64,000 nt of DNA. Source: Rhododendron vialii. Taxonomy: Eukaryota > Streptophyta > Magnoliopsida > Ericales > Ericaceae. Below are positions 1 through 11,000 of the stretch, in pieces. The stretch covers positions 28,060,564-28,124,563 of the forward strand of contig NC_080561.1 in NCBI RefSeq assembly GCF_030253575.1, read 5' to 3'. The position numbers were made by a program, and so were the translations under genes. Below the pieces are notes generated by a model. It did not search any database. It saw only the letters and a list, made by a program, of their open reading frames with translations, and was not told the DNA's origin. The first letter of the stretch is position 1, and every line of letters starts with the position of its first letter.

Positions 1-27
1 CAGCAACGCTTCCTTTAGCAGATCCTT

Positions 28-389
28 ATGACCAATGGTACTTATAATGCCGTGATGCTGTCGCGGAGCCTGAACATTCCACGGCAGGAAGCAGCCATCA
101 GAAACCTGAATCATGCGTGCTCGCACTGGAACATTGATACGCACTCTTTTGCATGGGCATGGGGTGAAAGCGGTTTCTCACTAGAGGACGTGGTAATTCT
201 CACCCGTCTTCCTCTTCGTGGGACCACGCTCCTTGACCCCAACAATCTTTCCACCGCGGACCAACAAAACGTTTTGGAACTGTGGAGGCTAGGTAAGCAA
301 GCTTAGTACGGCCCCATATTCACTGCTCAGGGTGTTCGCAAAACCAGTGCGGCGAACGCAAAGAAAACTTCTTTCGCGAGCTAGATTCG
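28..389 (+). pseudogene. Plant mobile domain (PMD) ORF, fragment 1, antisense to the Tat element
   Basis: The frame from the ATG at 28 encodes an aminotransferase-like plant mobile domain segment; recognisable pieces are LSRSLNIP, the WAWGESGFSLEDV region and LTRLPLRGTTLLDP. An in-frame TAG at 16-18 precedes the ATG, so the true start may lie further upstream or the ATG may be real. Two in-frame TAG codons (304-306, 382-384) interrupt it; the second replaces a residue usually Trp. The frame runs to 389, where a solo LTR begins, and resumes at 2186 in the same register. PMD proteins occur both as host genes (MAIN/MAIL) and as extra ORFs in Tat elements; position and orientation favour the latter here. 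Confidence 0.75.
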
Positions 390-562
390 TGTAGACACCC
401 CAATCTGGGCTTCCAGATTAGTTTACTTACGGTATTTGATTCCTCGATGATGAAACGGATCAAGAACACCCTAAGAATGAAGAGTATTTGAGCTTTGAGT
501 GTTTGAAAAACCTTTGAACCTAACCTGATCCTAAGCCACTTCAAAAGGTCAAAAAACCTACT

Positions 563-1667
563 GACGCGCGCTTCTCCCAGACCTTCGCGCGACGGTCAAA
601 CTGCCAGGTGGTGGTCAACAGTCAAAGTTTGACCGTTGACCATCGCGCGACAGACTGACTCCATCGCGCGACGGTCCAACCTGCCACCAACTTTTCTTGA
701 GGAGGAAACTTGGCCACCAATGCAGCCTCAGCCAGCCTCGTGGACTGGCTGAGCTCCTCTCCTGGCACCAACCAGATTCACCTCCCTCTCCCTATTTATA
801 CCCCCCATGGTCATTCTTCCAAAGGGTTACACCTTGGGTTACCAGAAATCAAGTAAAAAAGGCCACACAAGCCCTAATATCCTTGATATTCTCTCATTCA
901 ATCCACTTTCATACACTCATTTTCCCACCACTACCTACCTGTCCAAGCCATTTTCAAACACTCAAGCAAAGGTATAAACATACCTACTGTTTTCTGTTCT
1001 GATCCCTGAGAAAGGCTGGCAGGGCCAAGACTGGTAATCAATACCAGTCCTGGTCCTAAAGCTGGCAAGGTTTCAAAAACCGTCGAGGCAAGAACCAGCG
1101 CGTGATGGAGCCACTCACACGCTCGACTGTTCCAGTCTGCGCGCGATGGCCCACGTAGGGATTGGTGTCTTGCTGTTTTTGTGTATTTATTTACATATAG
1201 ATTACTGTTAAGCATGTTAACAACCAGTTTACTACTTTCCTTTGTTAGAATTGTTAGTCTTAGTTCAATATGTGTTTCTGCTATTTTGGAGTACCCTTGG
1301 GATCATTCTGGACATGTACCAAAACCCAGAAACGTGTAAACCAAACACTGGTTAAAAGGCTCAGACCATCATGCGACAGACTGACTCCATCGCGCGACAG
1401 AGCGCCTCTGACCAGTGAGTGGCCTTGCACAGGTAGCTTAGCTTTAGGCCATTATTTTGTCCCCACACTGTTTATGGGGTGTTTTGTTAATTTATAAGGC
1501 TCTTTCAGCCTTTAAACTGCTTAGAACTGCCTATTATGCTACTATAAACTGCTTGGTTTGTCCTAAGTGTGCACTGGTCTATTCCAGAGCCCAAAAAGAG
1601 ATGAAACTCAACCTGTTGGAAGGATATCGACCCTCGCGCAATGGAGTGGGTTTGACGCGCGATGGTG
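563..1667 (+). repeat. Dispersed CpG-rich motif CGCGCGAYGG inside the solo LTR
   Basis: Variants of the motif occur about nine times, near 563, 587, 642, 662, 1096, 1139, 1371, 1393, 1631 and 1653, commonly followed by GTC or ACTGACTC. They are spread across the LTR and are not a regular tandem array. They lie both upstream and downstream of the TATA box at 793-800. Function is unknown. The CpG density is unusual for a methylated plant repeat. Confidence 0.6.
793..800 (+). promoter_or_regulatory. TATA box of the solo LTR
   Basis: TATTTATA followed by a C-run and CATGG, in a C/T-rich context typical of plant LTR promoters. It sets the likely transcription direction of the LTR as plus. No transcript evidence is available. 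Confidence 0.45.
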
Positions 1668-2101
1668 TATTTGCATGCTGGAAGTTCCATGCATGCAAGT
1701 TGGCCATTGTTTGTGTCAAACTCACATTAACGCACTGTTTTGATATCCAGTCACAGTGTGGGGTTTTATCTCATTTATTTTTTGACATTTCATGCCATCC
1801 ATGCTATCATTCACATCCTGCGAACATGTTACAGCTTTAATCCCCATTAAACTGTTCCTCCGCCCTAATTGGCTAAAAAATTGATTAACCAAACAGAATC
1901 GCAAACGTTTTCGCAAATGCCTAAGTAGAGACCGATCTCCAAATTGGGCAAGAGGGGTGCCTTAAAATCCTTCCTCTCTCGTAACCTGGCTCCCAAACCC
2001 AGATATGGTTATGACGGACCGGTGTCTTCACTTTTTCAAATCAAACAGCGCAGCGAGTGTTTCAAGTGCAGTTCCTTGGGTGTCGGACCTTCAAACCCAA
2101 G

Positions 2102-2113
2102 TGGCGACTCTGC
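2102..2113 (+). other. Primer-binding-site-like motif TGGCGACTCTGC within the solo LTR block
   Basis: The same core (GGCGACTCTGC) forms the primer site of the surrounding Tat element at 25718-25734, where it continues TGGGGA. Here it diverges after TGC. Its position 73 bp before the block's CA end is not expected for a simple solo LTR. Confidence 0.5.
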
Positions 2114-2185
2114 ATTGAGCATTCGTCTGCCAAAAAAAAGCGCGCGCTCATCAATCCGCCCATTTTTTCGGGCACGCTGCCCACA

Positions 2186-2482
2186 ATTCAGTTCTTCTTA
2201 AAGGATCTCCAGCCCGTGAGAACAGTGGTTCCGGGCGTTTCGCGGGATTTTGTTGCTAGCCCGCATCACGAGGGGAGACTCCACATGGCTGGTTTCTTTG
2301 CCTTCTTCCTTTCTTATTTCGTCTTTCCGGACTACCCTGCGGACAACCCTTCTCCCGCGGTTTTTTCGCTTGCTGTTCTCCTAGCCCGTGGTGAGTGCAT
2401 CGCATTGGCCCCCTATTCTTAGGGTCACTTCATTGCCAGCTGGATCTGGTTCATGTTGACCCCGCGAGGTCCCTTTGCAGGT
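2186..2482 (+). pseudogene. PMD ORF, fragment 2
   Basis: The frame resumes at 2186 and encodes the PMD core, including HMAGFFAFFLSYFVFPDYP and PSPAVFSLAVLLARGE. A one-base frameshift near 2405-2420 creates a TAG (2420-2422) in the first frame; the downstream frame (LGSLHCQLDLVHVDPARS) continues the domain to 2482, where the Athila LTR begins. The frame is taken up again at 15309. Confidence 0.75.
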
Positions 2483-3330
2483 TGCTTGCGACCTTAATGT
2501 GTGTTGCAATAAGAATGCCCCAAGCGTAGGGCTAGGTCGGTTGAAAGCATAATAAAACCCGGAAGTCCGGGGTCGAATCCACAGGGAGCGCATCCATAAC
2601 TTGGTTCGAAGATTAGCTTGCGTAGAGAATTTTGGCGTTAGGACCGCCAACCAAAGTTCGGCGTTAAGACGGCCAACTGAGCGATTTAGAAAGTGGCTAC
2701 TTAACCTAACTACGGCTTTTTAACTGGAGATTAAACTAAAGGCTAGGTTTAGGATAATTAGCACCCATAACGTAAGGATTAACTCGATTCTTCTCTTCTT
2801 AACAACGGTGTTAAACATGACTAGGGCTCTTTTGATTCATTTTAACAAACACAAAGAGGGACATAGCTCTAAGTATCAAATGTGGCAAGAAGCTTAACCC
2901 TTGCCTACATTTGATCAAAAAGATTAACACCTCAAAGTTTTGATACTTAAAATTGACCCTAGCACATGCTTAAGCTAGAAAAACGAAAATTACATGAGAA
3001 GAACAAGCAACACCCTTGGTTACGGGATGCTAACCATCCCATAACCTAACCTTACTACACTACTCACACATATCGAAAGAAGACATGAAATGAGTAAGGG
3101 TAAAGATAAGGAGAAAACTAAACATTGATTAAATTCGAAATAAAGACAAGATCCTCGAAGAGGAGAAGATTCCTTACAACTTTAATGAAGGTGAAATGCT
3201 TCGGAAGTAAATGGATCGTACCTAAAAACCTTGCTCAAAGCATAAATGAAGAGAGATGTGGGAGCTCCATTAATGGAGGTAGAGAGAGAAAGTGTAAAAG
3301 ATGAAGATGTTATCCCAATCAGGTCTGGGG

Positions 3331-3340
3331 GTATTTATAG
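3331..3340 (-). promoter_or_regulatory. TATA box of the Athila LTR
   Basis: TATAAATACC on the minus strand, framed by GGGGC and CCC; the same box is present in the right LTR near 14794. It faces leftward, so the 5' LTR copy would drive gag-pol. Confidence 0.6.
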
Positions 3341-3422
3341 CCCCTTAAAAATGAGTTACAAAGGTCCTAAATGCCCCTAGAAAGCTACAAAAGTCGGGCA
3401 CAAAAAGCAGATTTTTTCCAGG

Positions 3423-3531
3423 TTGTACCGGTACCATGAAACCTCGGTACCGGTACAAGTTTTGTTTCTCAGCATTTTGGACCAAATCTATCCGAGTTGT
3501 ACAGGTACCACAGATCCGCGGTACCGGTACA
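3423..3531. repeat. Pair of GTACCGGTAC hairpins in the LTR U3
   Basis: Arms 3423-3435 and 3446-3458 are perfect reverse complements of 13 bp around a 10-base loop. A second hairpin has arms 3498-3509 and 3520-3531 (one mismatch) and also a 10-base loop. They lie about 85-200 bp upstream of the LTR TATA box. The right LTR keeps both, with one arm mutated. Confidence 0.7.
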
Positions 3532-3838
3532 TTTCTGGCAGAAAACTTCCAAATTGTTTTCTTCTTTCCAACGGCCCCTTTGATGCCCCGAATAGCCTTC
3601 GACCCTTCTTTACATGCTCCTTGGGACTCGGTGGCGGGATGCCACATGGTCTTGACTCTTTGGATGATCCCGGATTGGTTTCCTTGGCGTTCAAAACGTC
3701 TTATTTCCACATTTTTACCTATAACTCACAAAAACACAACCTCCGTGCAATATCATCTAAATAAAGCAAGTTACGCGCGTGAGAGTGACAAAAAAGGGAT
3801 CGATAAGCCCATTTATTTACACTATTGAGGGCTTATCA

Positions 3839-3853
3839 CACCCCCAACTTGGA
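3839..3853 (-). other. Athila polypurine tract
   Basis: The minus strand reads CCAAGTTGGGGGTG immediately before the 3' LTR start TGATAAGCCC. This is where plus-strand DNA synthesis would be primed. Confidence 0.75.
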
Positions 3854-3884
3854 CTTTGCTAGCCCCTAGCAAACTTAAACAAAA

Positions 3885-4325
3885 AGTATATGACTATACT
3901 ATGCAATTTTCCCCCGGAACAAAATACGAAATTATGCTCAACTTAGGATACGGCAAGAGTCCACAATCAACACCCCTTCAAACTCAATCACATGCAACCC
4001 ACGTACGTGCATACAATGAACTAAGGTGAACAAATCATGCCAACGGCCAAACAACACACATCCACCTTGAATTTCAATTCCAGGACTCAAAAGAACGTAC
4101 TTTGATATGAATTTGCACAAAGTAATAAATTAGAACATCCCATGATAAGCGCTAGCAAGAATCGCAATAGCAGGAAACAAAAAGCTATGCATGCTAATCA
4201 AAAGAGCGCCGAGCAAAAAGAGTTAAGTAATTATTCACAAACAAACTAAGCTAACGGAAATTTCATACTAGATTAGCATTCAATATCGGTCATGCATCAA
4301 AAGGAGTTAAACGAGCATACATTAG
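3885..4325 (+). repeat. Imperfect inverted-repeat arm 1 flanking the Athila 3' ORF
   Basis: Blocks here such as TGCAATTTTCCC, ATTATGCTCAA, GGCAAGAGTC and ATGCATCAAAAGGAG reappear in the same order, reverse-complemented, in 7070-7400. The match is diverged with gaps. It is part of the long non-coding stretch 3841-4574, which otherwise shows nothing I recognise. Confidence 0.5.
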
Positions 4326-4574
4326 GATCAACTAAGGATTTAGTAGCTTATAATGACCTTGGTGCCAAAAAAAAAAGGGAAACAAAAAAGGTAGCGGCCA
4401 TAAATTTTTAGCTTGGGTTCAACTACCCTTGGCCACTACCATCCCCTAAACTACCCAACCACGGCTACGTGCCGGCCACCAAGTAGATAGCCCAAAAGAA
4501 AACCCTCAATCGTCCTCCTCATCCTCATCATCATCCTCCCTCATTTGTTCCTTTCTCGAGCGACGAGGCTCGCT

Positions 4575-5810
4575 CTAATCTGCTATGATCTCTTCCTCCT
4601 CCTCTTCTGTGGTGTTCTCCTCATCCTCTCGAGTGGGGGCATAGGGGTCACTAGAGCTCCCCACACCACAACTTGACATATGTTTCAACATTCTCATCAT
4701 TTTATCCTCCTTCTTCTTCCGTCTCCTAACCTCTTTCACCATTTCTTTCCTCAACTCACTCTGTTCCTTCTGAATTGTGTCACAGCGGCACATCAAAATC
4801 TTCAACCATTGTTCATTTCTTTCGGGTCCTCTTGGTGCGATGGGGCGGGAGCTGCTTGCCGCTGAGAACAGAGGCTTCGACATGGATTTGCTCTTCTCCA
4901 CCGAACCTCCTGTAATGGGACCGGGGGATCCAGGGGTAAATTTTTCAGTGGTACGAACTCCTTGGCTTTCGCAGATTACAGTGATCATGGTGGGGAAGGG
5001 AATATTGACCTTGGCGCCAAAAGTACTACGCTGCCTGAATTTCAACATTTCTAACCAAATCCACCGAGCCCAATCAACCACCTCATCCACAGAGCCAAAA
5101 GCATAAAGAACTTCCCCGTCCGACTTATGCGGCCTTTTCTCCGAACCATGGGTGAACAAATTGAAGTGCACCACCTTGTTAATCACACAATAAAGCTCGA
5201 ACAAACGCCCATGAACATACCTATTCTTTAACAGTGACTTGTCCGTGAGGGTGTTCATAATTTCAGTTTCGGACTTGGACCACCCATCGGATGGGTAAGT
5301 GATAGTGTGGGCTTCAGGGCGACGATAATTTCCCAAATACTTGGCTATGACTGTGGGGTTAACGGTTACTTTCTTGTTCCCGATGTGGGACTCTATCCTT
5401 TCCTCACTTTTGTACACAACCATGTTTGCATAAAAATTCACGACTAGATTGGGTTTATAGCCCTTAATTGATGAGAAGAAAAAAGGTAAACCATTCTGAT
5501 TGATGACTTCAATTATAGGGTGAGCCCCCATCTTGGCACTGTCCACTTGTCTTTCGCACGTGAATTTTCGGCCCTTTAGCCCATACCCCCACTTCTTTCG
5601 TTCAGCTTCCTCCTCATCCCTTTTTCTCTTTCTCCCCGCCTCCTCCTGTTCGATTTCCCTTTCAGCAGCCACCTCCGGGTCTACGGGCCTGCAATACCCT
5701 GGAACTCTAGTTCCGTCTGCCCGGTAAGACTTAATCCCATCTGCCATTAGTTTTGATCGACCCATTGCAGCAAATAACACCAAAAAGCAGAAACCAGCAG
5801 ATTTCAACAA
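4575..5810 (-). CDS. Athila 3' ORF (env-position, putative plant transposon protein domain)
   Basis: An uninterrupted 411-residue frame downstream of pol in the same orientation. Athila elements carry a variable ORF here, often called env-like. The N-terminus has a short hydrophobic run (SAGFCFLVLFAAMG); an alternative start at the Met of MGRSKLMADG would remove it. A basic/acidic segment (RKRKRDEEEAERKK) follows. The middle (about 125-270) resembles the putative plant transposon protein domain common in such ORFs, with FYANMVVY and the VTVNPTVIAKYLG stretch. A Lys/Arg-rich helix and an acidic tail end it. It lacks the convincing signal peptide and long membrane anchor of a true envelope. It is the only intact ORF of the element. 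Function is unknown. Confidence 0.7.
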   Translation of the reverse strand: MLKSAGFCFLVLFAAMGRSKLMADGIKSYRADGTRVPGYCRPVDPEVAAEREIEQEEAGRKRKRDEEEAERKKWGYGLKGRKFTCERQVDSAKMGAHPIIEVINQNGLPFFFSSIKGYKPNLVVNFYANMVVYKSEERIESHIGNKKVTVNPTVIAKYLGNYRRPEAHTITYPSDGWSKSETEIMNTLTDKSLLKNRYVHGRLFELYCVINKVVHFNLFTHGSEKRPHKSDGEVLYAFGSVDEVVDWARWIWLEMLKFRQRSTFGAKVNIPFPTMITVICESQGVRTTEKFTPGSPGPITGGSVEKSKSMSKPLFSAASSSRPIAPRGPERNEQWLKILMCRCDTIQKEQSELRKEMVKEVRRRKKKEDKMMRMLKHMSSCGVGSSSDPYAPTREDEENTTEEEEEEIIAD

Positions 5811-6734
5811 AAATTTCAGCCTCTAAAACCAAATGGAAAAAGAAATCACAGCCCACACACATCAACTGAAAGAAAAAATCAGCCCAAAAACGAACTACAG
5901 TAGTAAGCACAATTCCCAAAACCACGGAAATCAGAGAACACAGCCCACGCCAGAAAATTTCGGGAAAATCAGCCCCAAACAGACTACAATACCCCACCGT
6001 AATCGCAGCAAAAATCAACGGAAATTCCAGTCAAAAACCAAATTACCACAGCGAAATCACAGCTCCAAATCCAAAAATATAACAGAAATAACGGAAACAA
6101 GGCTAAGGGTTTTTTTTTTCTTTTCTTTTCGGTTCTCAGGGGTTTCAGTTAGGGTTTCAATTTAAATAAAAGGAAATGGGGTTAGGGTTTCAAAAACTGA
6201 GCAGGGGGAGGAATATGGTGGTAATGGCTGAACTTCCATGGAGAGAGAGAGAGATGAACTCTCAAAATCTGTAAATGAGAGAGGGAATTTCGGATTACCT
6301 TGGGTGCAGGGGATTTCGGATTTAGAGAGGAGAACCCATCAGTGACCTCTCGATTTCGGTCTTGAATCCCTGATTTCGAACCCCAACAGCCATGATTGAT
6401 ACGCAAACTTGTGATTTCCAGGTTGGAATTTGAAGAATTGAAATGGGTTTGACTGATTTTTTTTTTTTTTTTTTTTAGGAGAGTTTGGGGTTTTGGTTGA
6501 CAGCCGAGAGAGAGATAAAGGAATGGGGCGGAGGATTCTGCAATACCGTGGGTTTGGAAGAAAAGATTGGGTTTTGGTTTGAAACTTGGAGATTGGTGGA
6601 GGTTTGATGGATTTTAAGAGTGGGGTTGAGGGAAAACCGAGAGGGAGGTGAGAGAAATGGGGGGGGGGGGGGAGTTTATTTTTCTTTTTCTCTGGAGCCG
6701 TGGGTTGAAAAGGAAAAAGGTGGGTTTTGGGTTT

Positions 6735-6832
6735 TTAAAAGTGGGGCTGGGGACATGAGAGAGCCGGCCAGAATTTCTTCAAGAACTGCCCGAGGTGTAC
6801 CGGTATTGGTCTTTCTCGGTACGGGTACACTT
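6735..6832 (-). promoter_or_regulatory. LTR-U3-like module upstream of the Athila 3' ORF
   Basis: TGTACCGGTA and GGTACGGGTACA around a 10-base spacer (about 6798-6832) copy the U3 hairpin layout of the LTR, and the following bases (TTTGGGCAGAAA) resemble the LTR's TTTCTGGCAGAAAA. A TTTAAAA box sits about 60 bp downstream on the minus strand (6735-6741), at a spacing similar to hairpin-TATA in the LTR. It lies about 0.9 kb upstream of the ORF start and faces it. A diverged internal promoter copy is an inference. Confidence 0.4.
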
Positions 6833-7069
6833 TGGGCAGAAACCAAAAAAATTTCTTCACTCCACTGTTTCGACTTCCGATCAATTCCAACGCATTTAGC
6901 ACACCCCCAAACCACCTCACAACAATTTAGACACCATCCCACACAACCCTCCATACATCCGGCTTCCTAAGCTTGAGCAAAAATGGAGACTCGGACTACG
7001 GTTCAACAATTTGGAACGAGGGAACACATTTGTGGTTATATCACGCAAAAATTGTCTTGTATCATTTCC

Positions 7070-7400
7070 TACGTACGCCAATAAACTCCAAAATGATGCA
7101 TAAAAGATATCTAAACAACTCAAGTATGAACAAACGGAAATTATTTACGCAAGTGCAGAAAAAGAGACAAACAAGCATGGGATGCTTCAAAACGAACTTC
7201 AACTCTAGGCGATGCATGCTACTTGACACAACTTGGAACTCAATTTGTTCAACAAAGTTCACATGTATGCATGCACGTGGATTCAACACATGATCAAATT
7301 TGATGGGGTACACGACTCTTGCCATTATTAGGGAAAAATTGAGCATAATCTAAGTATCTAACACTTGAAATCACTAATTATAAGGGAAAATTGCACAAAA
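7070..7400 (-). repeat. Imperfect inverted-repeat arm 2 flanking the Athila 3' ORF
   Basis: Reverse complement shares ordered blocks with 3885-4325, for example ATTATGCTCAA, GGCAAGAGTC, ATCCACGTGCATG and ATGCATCATTTTGGAG. Together the arms enclose the 3' ORF and the U3-like module. Confidence 0.5.
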
Positions 7401-7454
7401 AATTTTAAAATTTTCTATGCAGAACCGAGAACGTAAATTAAAAGCATAATCCAT

Positions 7455-7466
7455 CCCCCCCAACTT
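7455..7466 (-). other. Second polypurine-tract-like motif
   Basis: The minus strand reads TTCAAGTTGGGGGGG, close to the terminal tract at 3839-3853. It lies about 560 bp past the pol stop. It could be an internal tract or a relic of an older 3' LTR junction. Confidence 0.45.
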
Positions 7467-8021
7467 GAAATATGCAGTGTCCTCAATGCAAAAAGACGGT
7501 AAAGAAGAGAGGGACAACAAAAATATACCGACGGGGTGGAATGTCAACCACCCAATACCTCGACCAAGTTGGAGGATTTTTGTCATCGCCACCGTTCGTC
7601 AACGGAAATGCTTCGAAGGGCACCACCCTGCAAAAGAGTAAAGAACCAACTTCCAAAGATGAGACAAATGACATGAGTACCGCCGGCTCGCGTTAGCCCG
7701 GCCCCCAAAAATTATAATTAACAAGTATTTAAACCACCGAATCGTCACGTGATTAAACGGGTACTACTTTTCTCCCCATGTTTCACTTAAGGTGTCGCGA
7801 AGCAAGTTATCAACATCTTAAGCGAAGCACGGGTGGCTATACCGGACCACAAAAAATTTGCCCTTACGAACCGGAGCTGGGTACACGAACCTTGTTTGAA
7901 TAGCGGCGTGCGAAGCTATAACCCAAGTCAATGATGGGTACCCCCGAAGAGGCCGGGCCTTCCAAACAATTAAGTTCATAAGTACGCAAAAGCTCCCCGT
8001 GAAAACATTTTTGAGAACTTT

Positions 8022-11000
8022 TCAAACCAACGAATCATCCGGATAAACCGGATCAACTAACTCCCCCACCGTGTCCTCCACCGCAAAATTTTCCAAAAAC
8101 GGTTTTAAACGTTGACCATTCACTTTAAAAATATGACCATTTGCGGGATTCACGACTTCAATGGCACCATGTGGAAAAACTTGGTGCACAACATAGGGCC
8201 CCTCCCAACGAGATCGCAATTTTCCGGGAAAAACATGGAGTTTAGAATTGTACAACAACATTTTTTGCCCAACTTCAAAATTCTTTCTTTGAATATTCTT
8301 ATCATGAAATTCTTTGACTTTTGACTTATAAATGTTGGTGTTATCATACGCATCCCACCGGATTTCCTCGAGTTCATCGAGTTGGAGTTTACGATGAGCG
8401 CCGGCATCGGGCAACCGAAAGTTTAAAGATTCTATGGCCCAATATGCCTTATGTTCCAACTCAACGGGGAGGTGACATGCCTTACTGTAGACAAGCCGAT
8501 AGGGCGAAGCGCCTAACACGGTCTTGTACGCGGTCCGGTATGCCCACAAGGCATCGGTCAAACGAAGTGACCAATCCTTCCGGTTCGGATTAACTGTTTT
8601 TTCCAAAATGTGCTTTACCTCACGATTAGCAAGTTCGGCTTGACCGTTGGTTTGTGGATGGTAGGCGGTGGAGACCCTTGTGGGTAATGCCATATTTCTT
8701 CATGAGGGCCGCAAAAGGCCGATTACAGAAGTGTAAGCCTTGATCGCTTATAATGGCCCGGGGTGTTCCGAACCGTGACAAAATATGCTCCTTGAGAAAA
8801 TCAAGCACCACTGCGTGATCATTGGTGCGCGTAGCCACGGCTTCAACCCATTTGGACACGTAGTCTACCGCCAAGAGAATATAAAGGAACCCGTAAGAAT
8901 TTGGAAATGGGCCCATAAAGTCAATTCCCCAACAATTAAACACTTCCACCACTAGGATATTGGTGAGGGGCATGTTCCTCCGAGTCACCGCACCTAGTTT
9001 TTGGCATTGCTCACAAGCCCGGCAAAATGCATAAGCATCCTTGTGAAGATTTGGCCAATAGAATCCACATTGGAGAATTTTGGCGGTGGTCTTTTTATGA
9101 GAGAAATGGCCACCACACGCCTCGGTATGGCAAAATGAGAGAATCCCCCGTTGATCGTCATCGGGCACACACCGCCGGATAATTTGGTCCGAACAATATT
9201 TGAAAAGATAAGGATCATCAAAGAAGAATCTTTTCACCTCACTAAGAAAAAACCTCCGATCTTGTGGGGTCCAATGATCCGGAATTCGCCCGGTGACAAG
9301 ATAGTTAACTATATCGGCATACCAAGGGCAACTCGAAATGGAAAAAAGTTGTTCGTCCGGAAATGTATCAACAATTGGGAGCTTGGAGGAAGAGTCCTCG
9401 AATTCAAGGCACGATAAGTGATCCGCCACCACATTTTCCACCCCCTTCTTATCCTTAATCGTGATATTGAACTCTTGAAGTAATAAGATCCACCGAATGA
9501 GCCGTGTTTTTGCGTCTTGCTTCGGGAAAAGGTACTTTAAAGCGGCATGATCGGTGTAGACAATATTAGGGGACCCCACCAAATATGACCGGAATTTGTC
9601 TAAGGCAAAGACGACGGCAAGCAACTTTTTTTCCATGGTGGAGTAATTCATTTGAGCTTTGTTTAAAGTTTTGCTTGAATAATAGATGACGTATGGATTT
9701 TTGTCTTTCCTTTGCCCGAGAACCGCCCCAACCACATAATCACTAGCATCACACATGAGTTCAAAGGGCAAATTCCAATCCGGCGTTTGCACAATGGGGG
9801 GAGAAGTGAGGCTTGATTTCAACTTCTTGAACGCTTCTTCACAGGCCGGAGTCCACTCAAATGGAGCATCCTTTGAAAGGAGGTGGCACAACGGCCGAGA
9901 TATTGCACTAAAATCTTTGATAAAACGCCGGTAGAAACCGGCATGCCCGAGGAAAGAGCGGATGTCCTTGACACATTTAGGGGTCGGGAGGGTGGCAATA
10001 AGATCAATTTTGGCCTTGTCGACTTCGATCCCCTTTGATGATACAATGTGGCCCAAAACGATACCATGAGTTACCATGAAATGGCATTTCTCCCAATTGA
10101 GCACCAAGTTTTTCTCCTCACACCTTGTCAAAACCTTCTCCAAATTTTCCAAGCAAGCGTCAAATGAATCGCCGAACACCGAGAAATCATCCATAAATAC
10201 CTCGAGGATCTTCTCAATCATATCGCTAAATATGCCCATCATACACCGTGAGAAGGTTCCGGGCGCATTACACAAGCCGAATGGCATGCGTCGATAAGCG
10301 AACGTCCCAAAAGGACAAGTGAACGTCGTCTTTTCTTGATCGGGCAAGGCGACCTCAATTTGATTATATCCCGAGTATCCATCCAAAAAGCAATAATAAG
10401 CATGTCCCGCAACCCGCTCCAAGATTTGATCAATGAAAGGAAGAGGGAAGTGGTCCTTCCGGGTGCTAGCATTAAGCTTCCGATAGTCAATACATACACG
10501 CCACCCGGTGGTGACTCGAGTAGGGACTAACTCATTGTTGGCGTTGGATACCACCGTGACACCGGATTTCTTGGGGACCACTTGGATAGGACTAACCCAT
10601 TTACTGTCAGCAATCGGATAGATAATTCCCACATCTAAAAGTTTCAAAACCTCCGCCTTCACCACATCTTTCATTATGGGATTCAACCGGCGTTGTGGTT
10701 GGCGAGAGGGTTTGACATCGTCTTCGAGGGCAATGTGGTGGGAACAAATTGAAGCATCGATCCCCTTAATATCCGCAATAGACCAACCAATGGCTTTGGT
10801 ATGCCGCTTTAAAATTTCAAGGAGTTGGGATTCTTGCGAGCAGTTGAGAGATGAGGAGATCACCACCGGGTAAGTTTCATTTTCACCTAAAAAGGCATAT
10901 TTCAATGTTTCCGAGAGGACCTTCAACTCGAGTTTTGGTGATTGAATACTCGAGGGAAGGGTCTTGCTCTCGAGAGGAGGCAACTCTTCAAATTTCGGAG

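Larger units (their letters stand above)
390..2185 (+). mobile_element. Solo LTR, 1796 bp, inserted in the PMD ORF
   Basis: The block starts TGTAGACACCCC and ends GCCCACA, fitting TG...CA ends. It is flanked by ATTCG (385-389) and ATTCA (2186-2190), a 5-bp target duplication with one G-to-A difference. Removing the block and one duplication copy puts the PMD frame back in register. A TATTTATA box at 793-800 indicates plus-strand orientation. There is no gag or pol inside. A primer-site-like TGGCGACTCTGC lies at 2102-2113, so this could be a rearranged LTR plus leader and not a simple LTR-LTR recombination product. Confidence 0.75.
2483..3838 (-). repeat. Athila 3' LTR
   Basis: Almost identical to 13945-15301. 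On the minus strand it begins TGATAAGCCC and ends CAAGCA. The polypurine tract lies immediately upstream (3839-3853). The outermost two bases of the right edge are ambiguous because CA follows in both copies. A TATAAATACC box (minus) lies at 3331-3340. Confidence 0.9.
5811..8021. other. Non-coding Athila interior between the 3' ORF and pol
   Basis: About 2.2 kb with no credible ORF. It contains a T-run and purine-rich GAGAG segments (6240-6670), a U3-like module (6735-6832), inverted-repeat arm 2 (7070-7400) and a second polypurine-like motif (7455-7466). From 7467 to 8021 I see only pol 3' untranslated sequence. Confidence 0.6.

Noticed and set aside
4575-5810. True retroviral envelope glycoprotein
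   Set aside because: No convincing signal peptide, glycosylation-rich ectodomain or transmembrane anchor; the N-terminal hydrophobic run is short and could be excluded by an alternative start.
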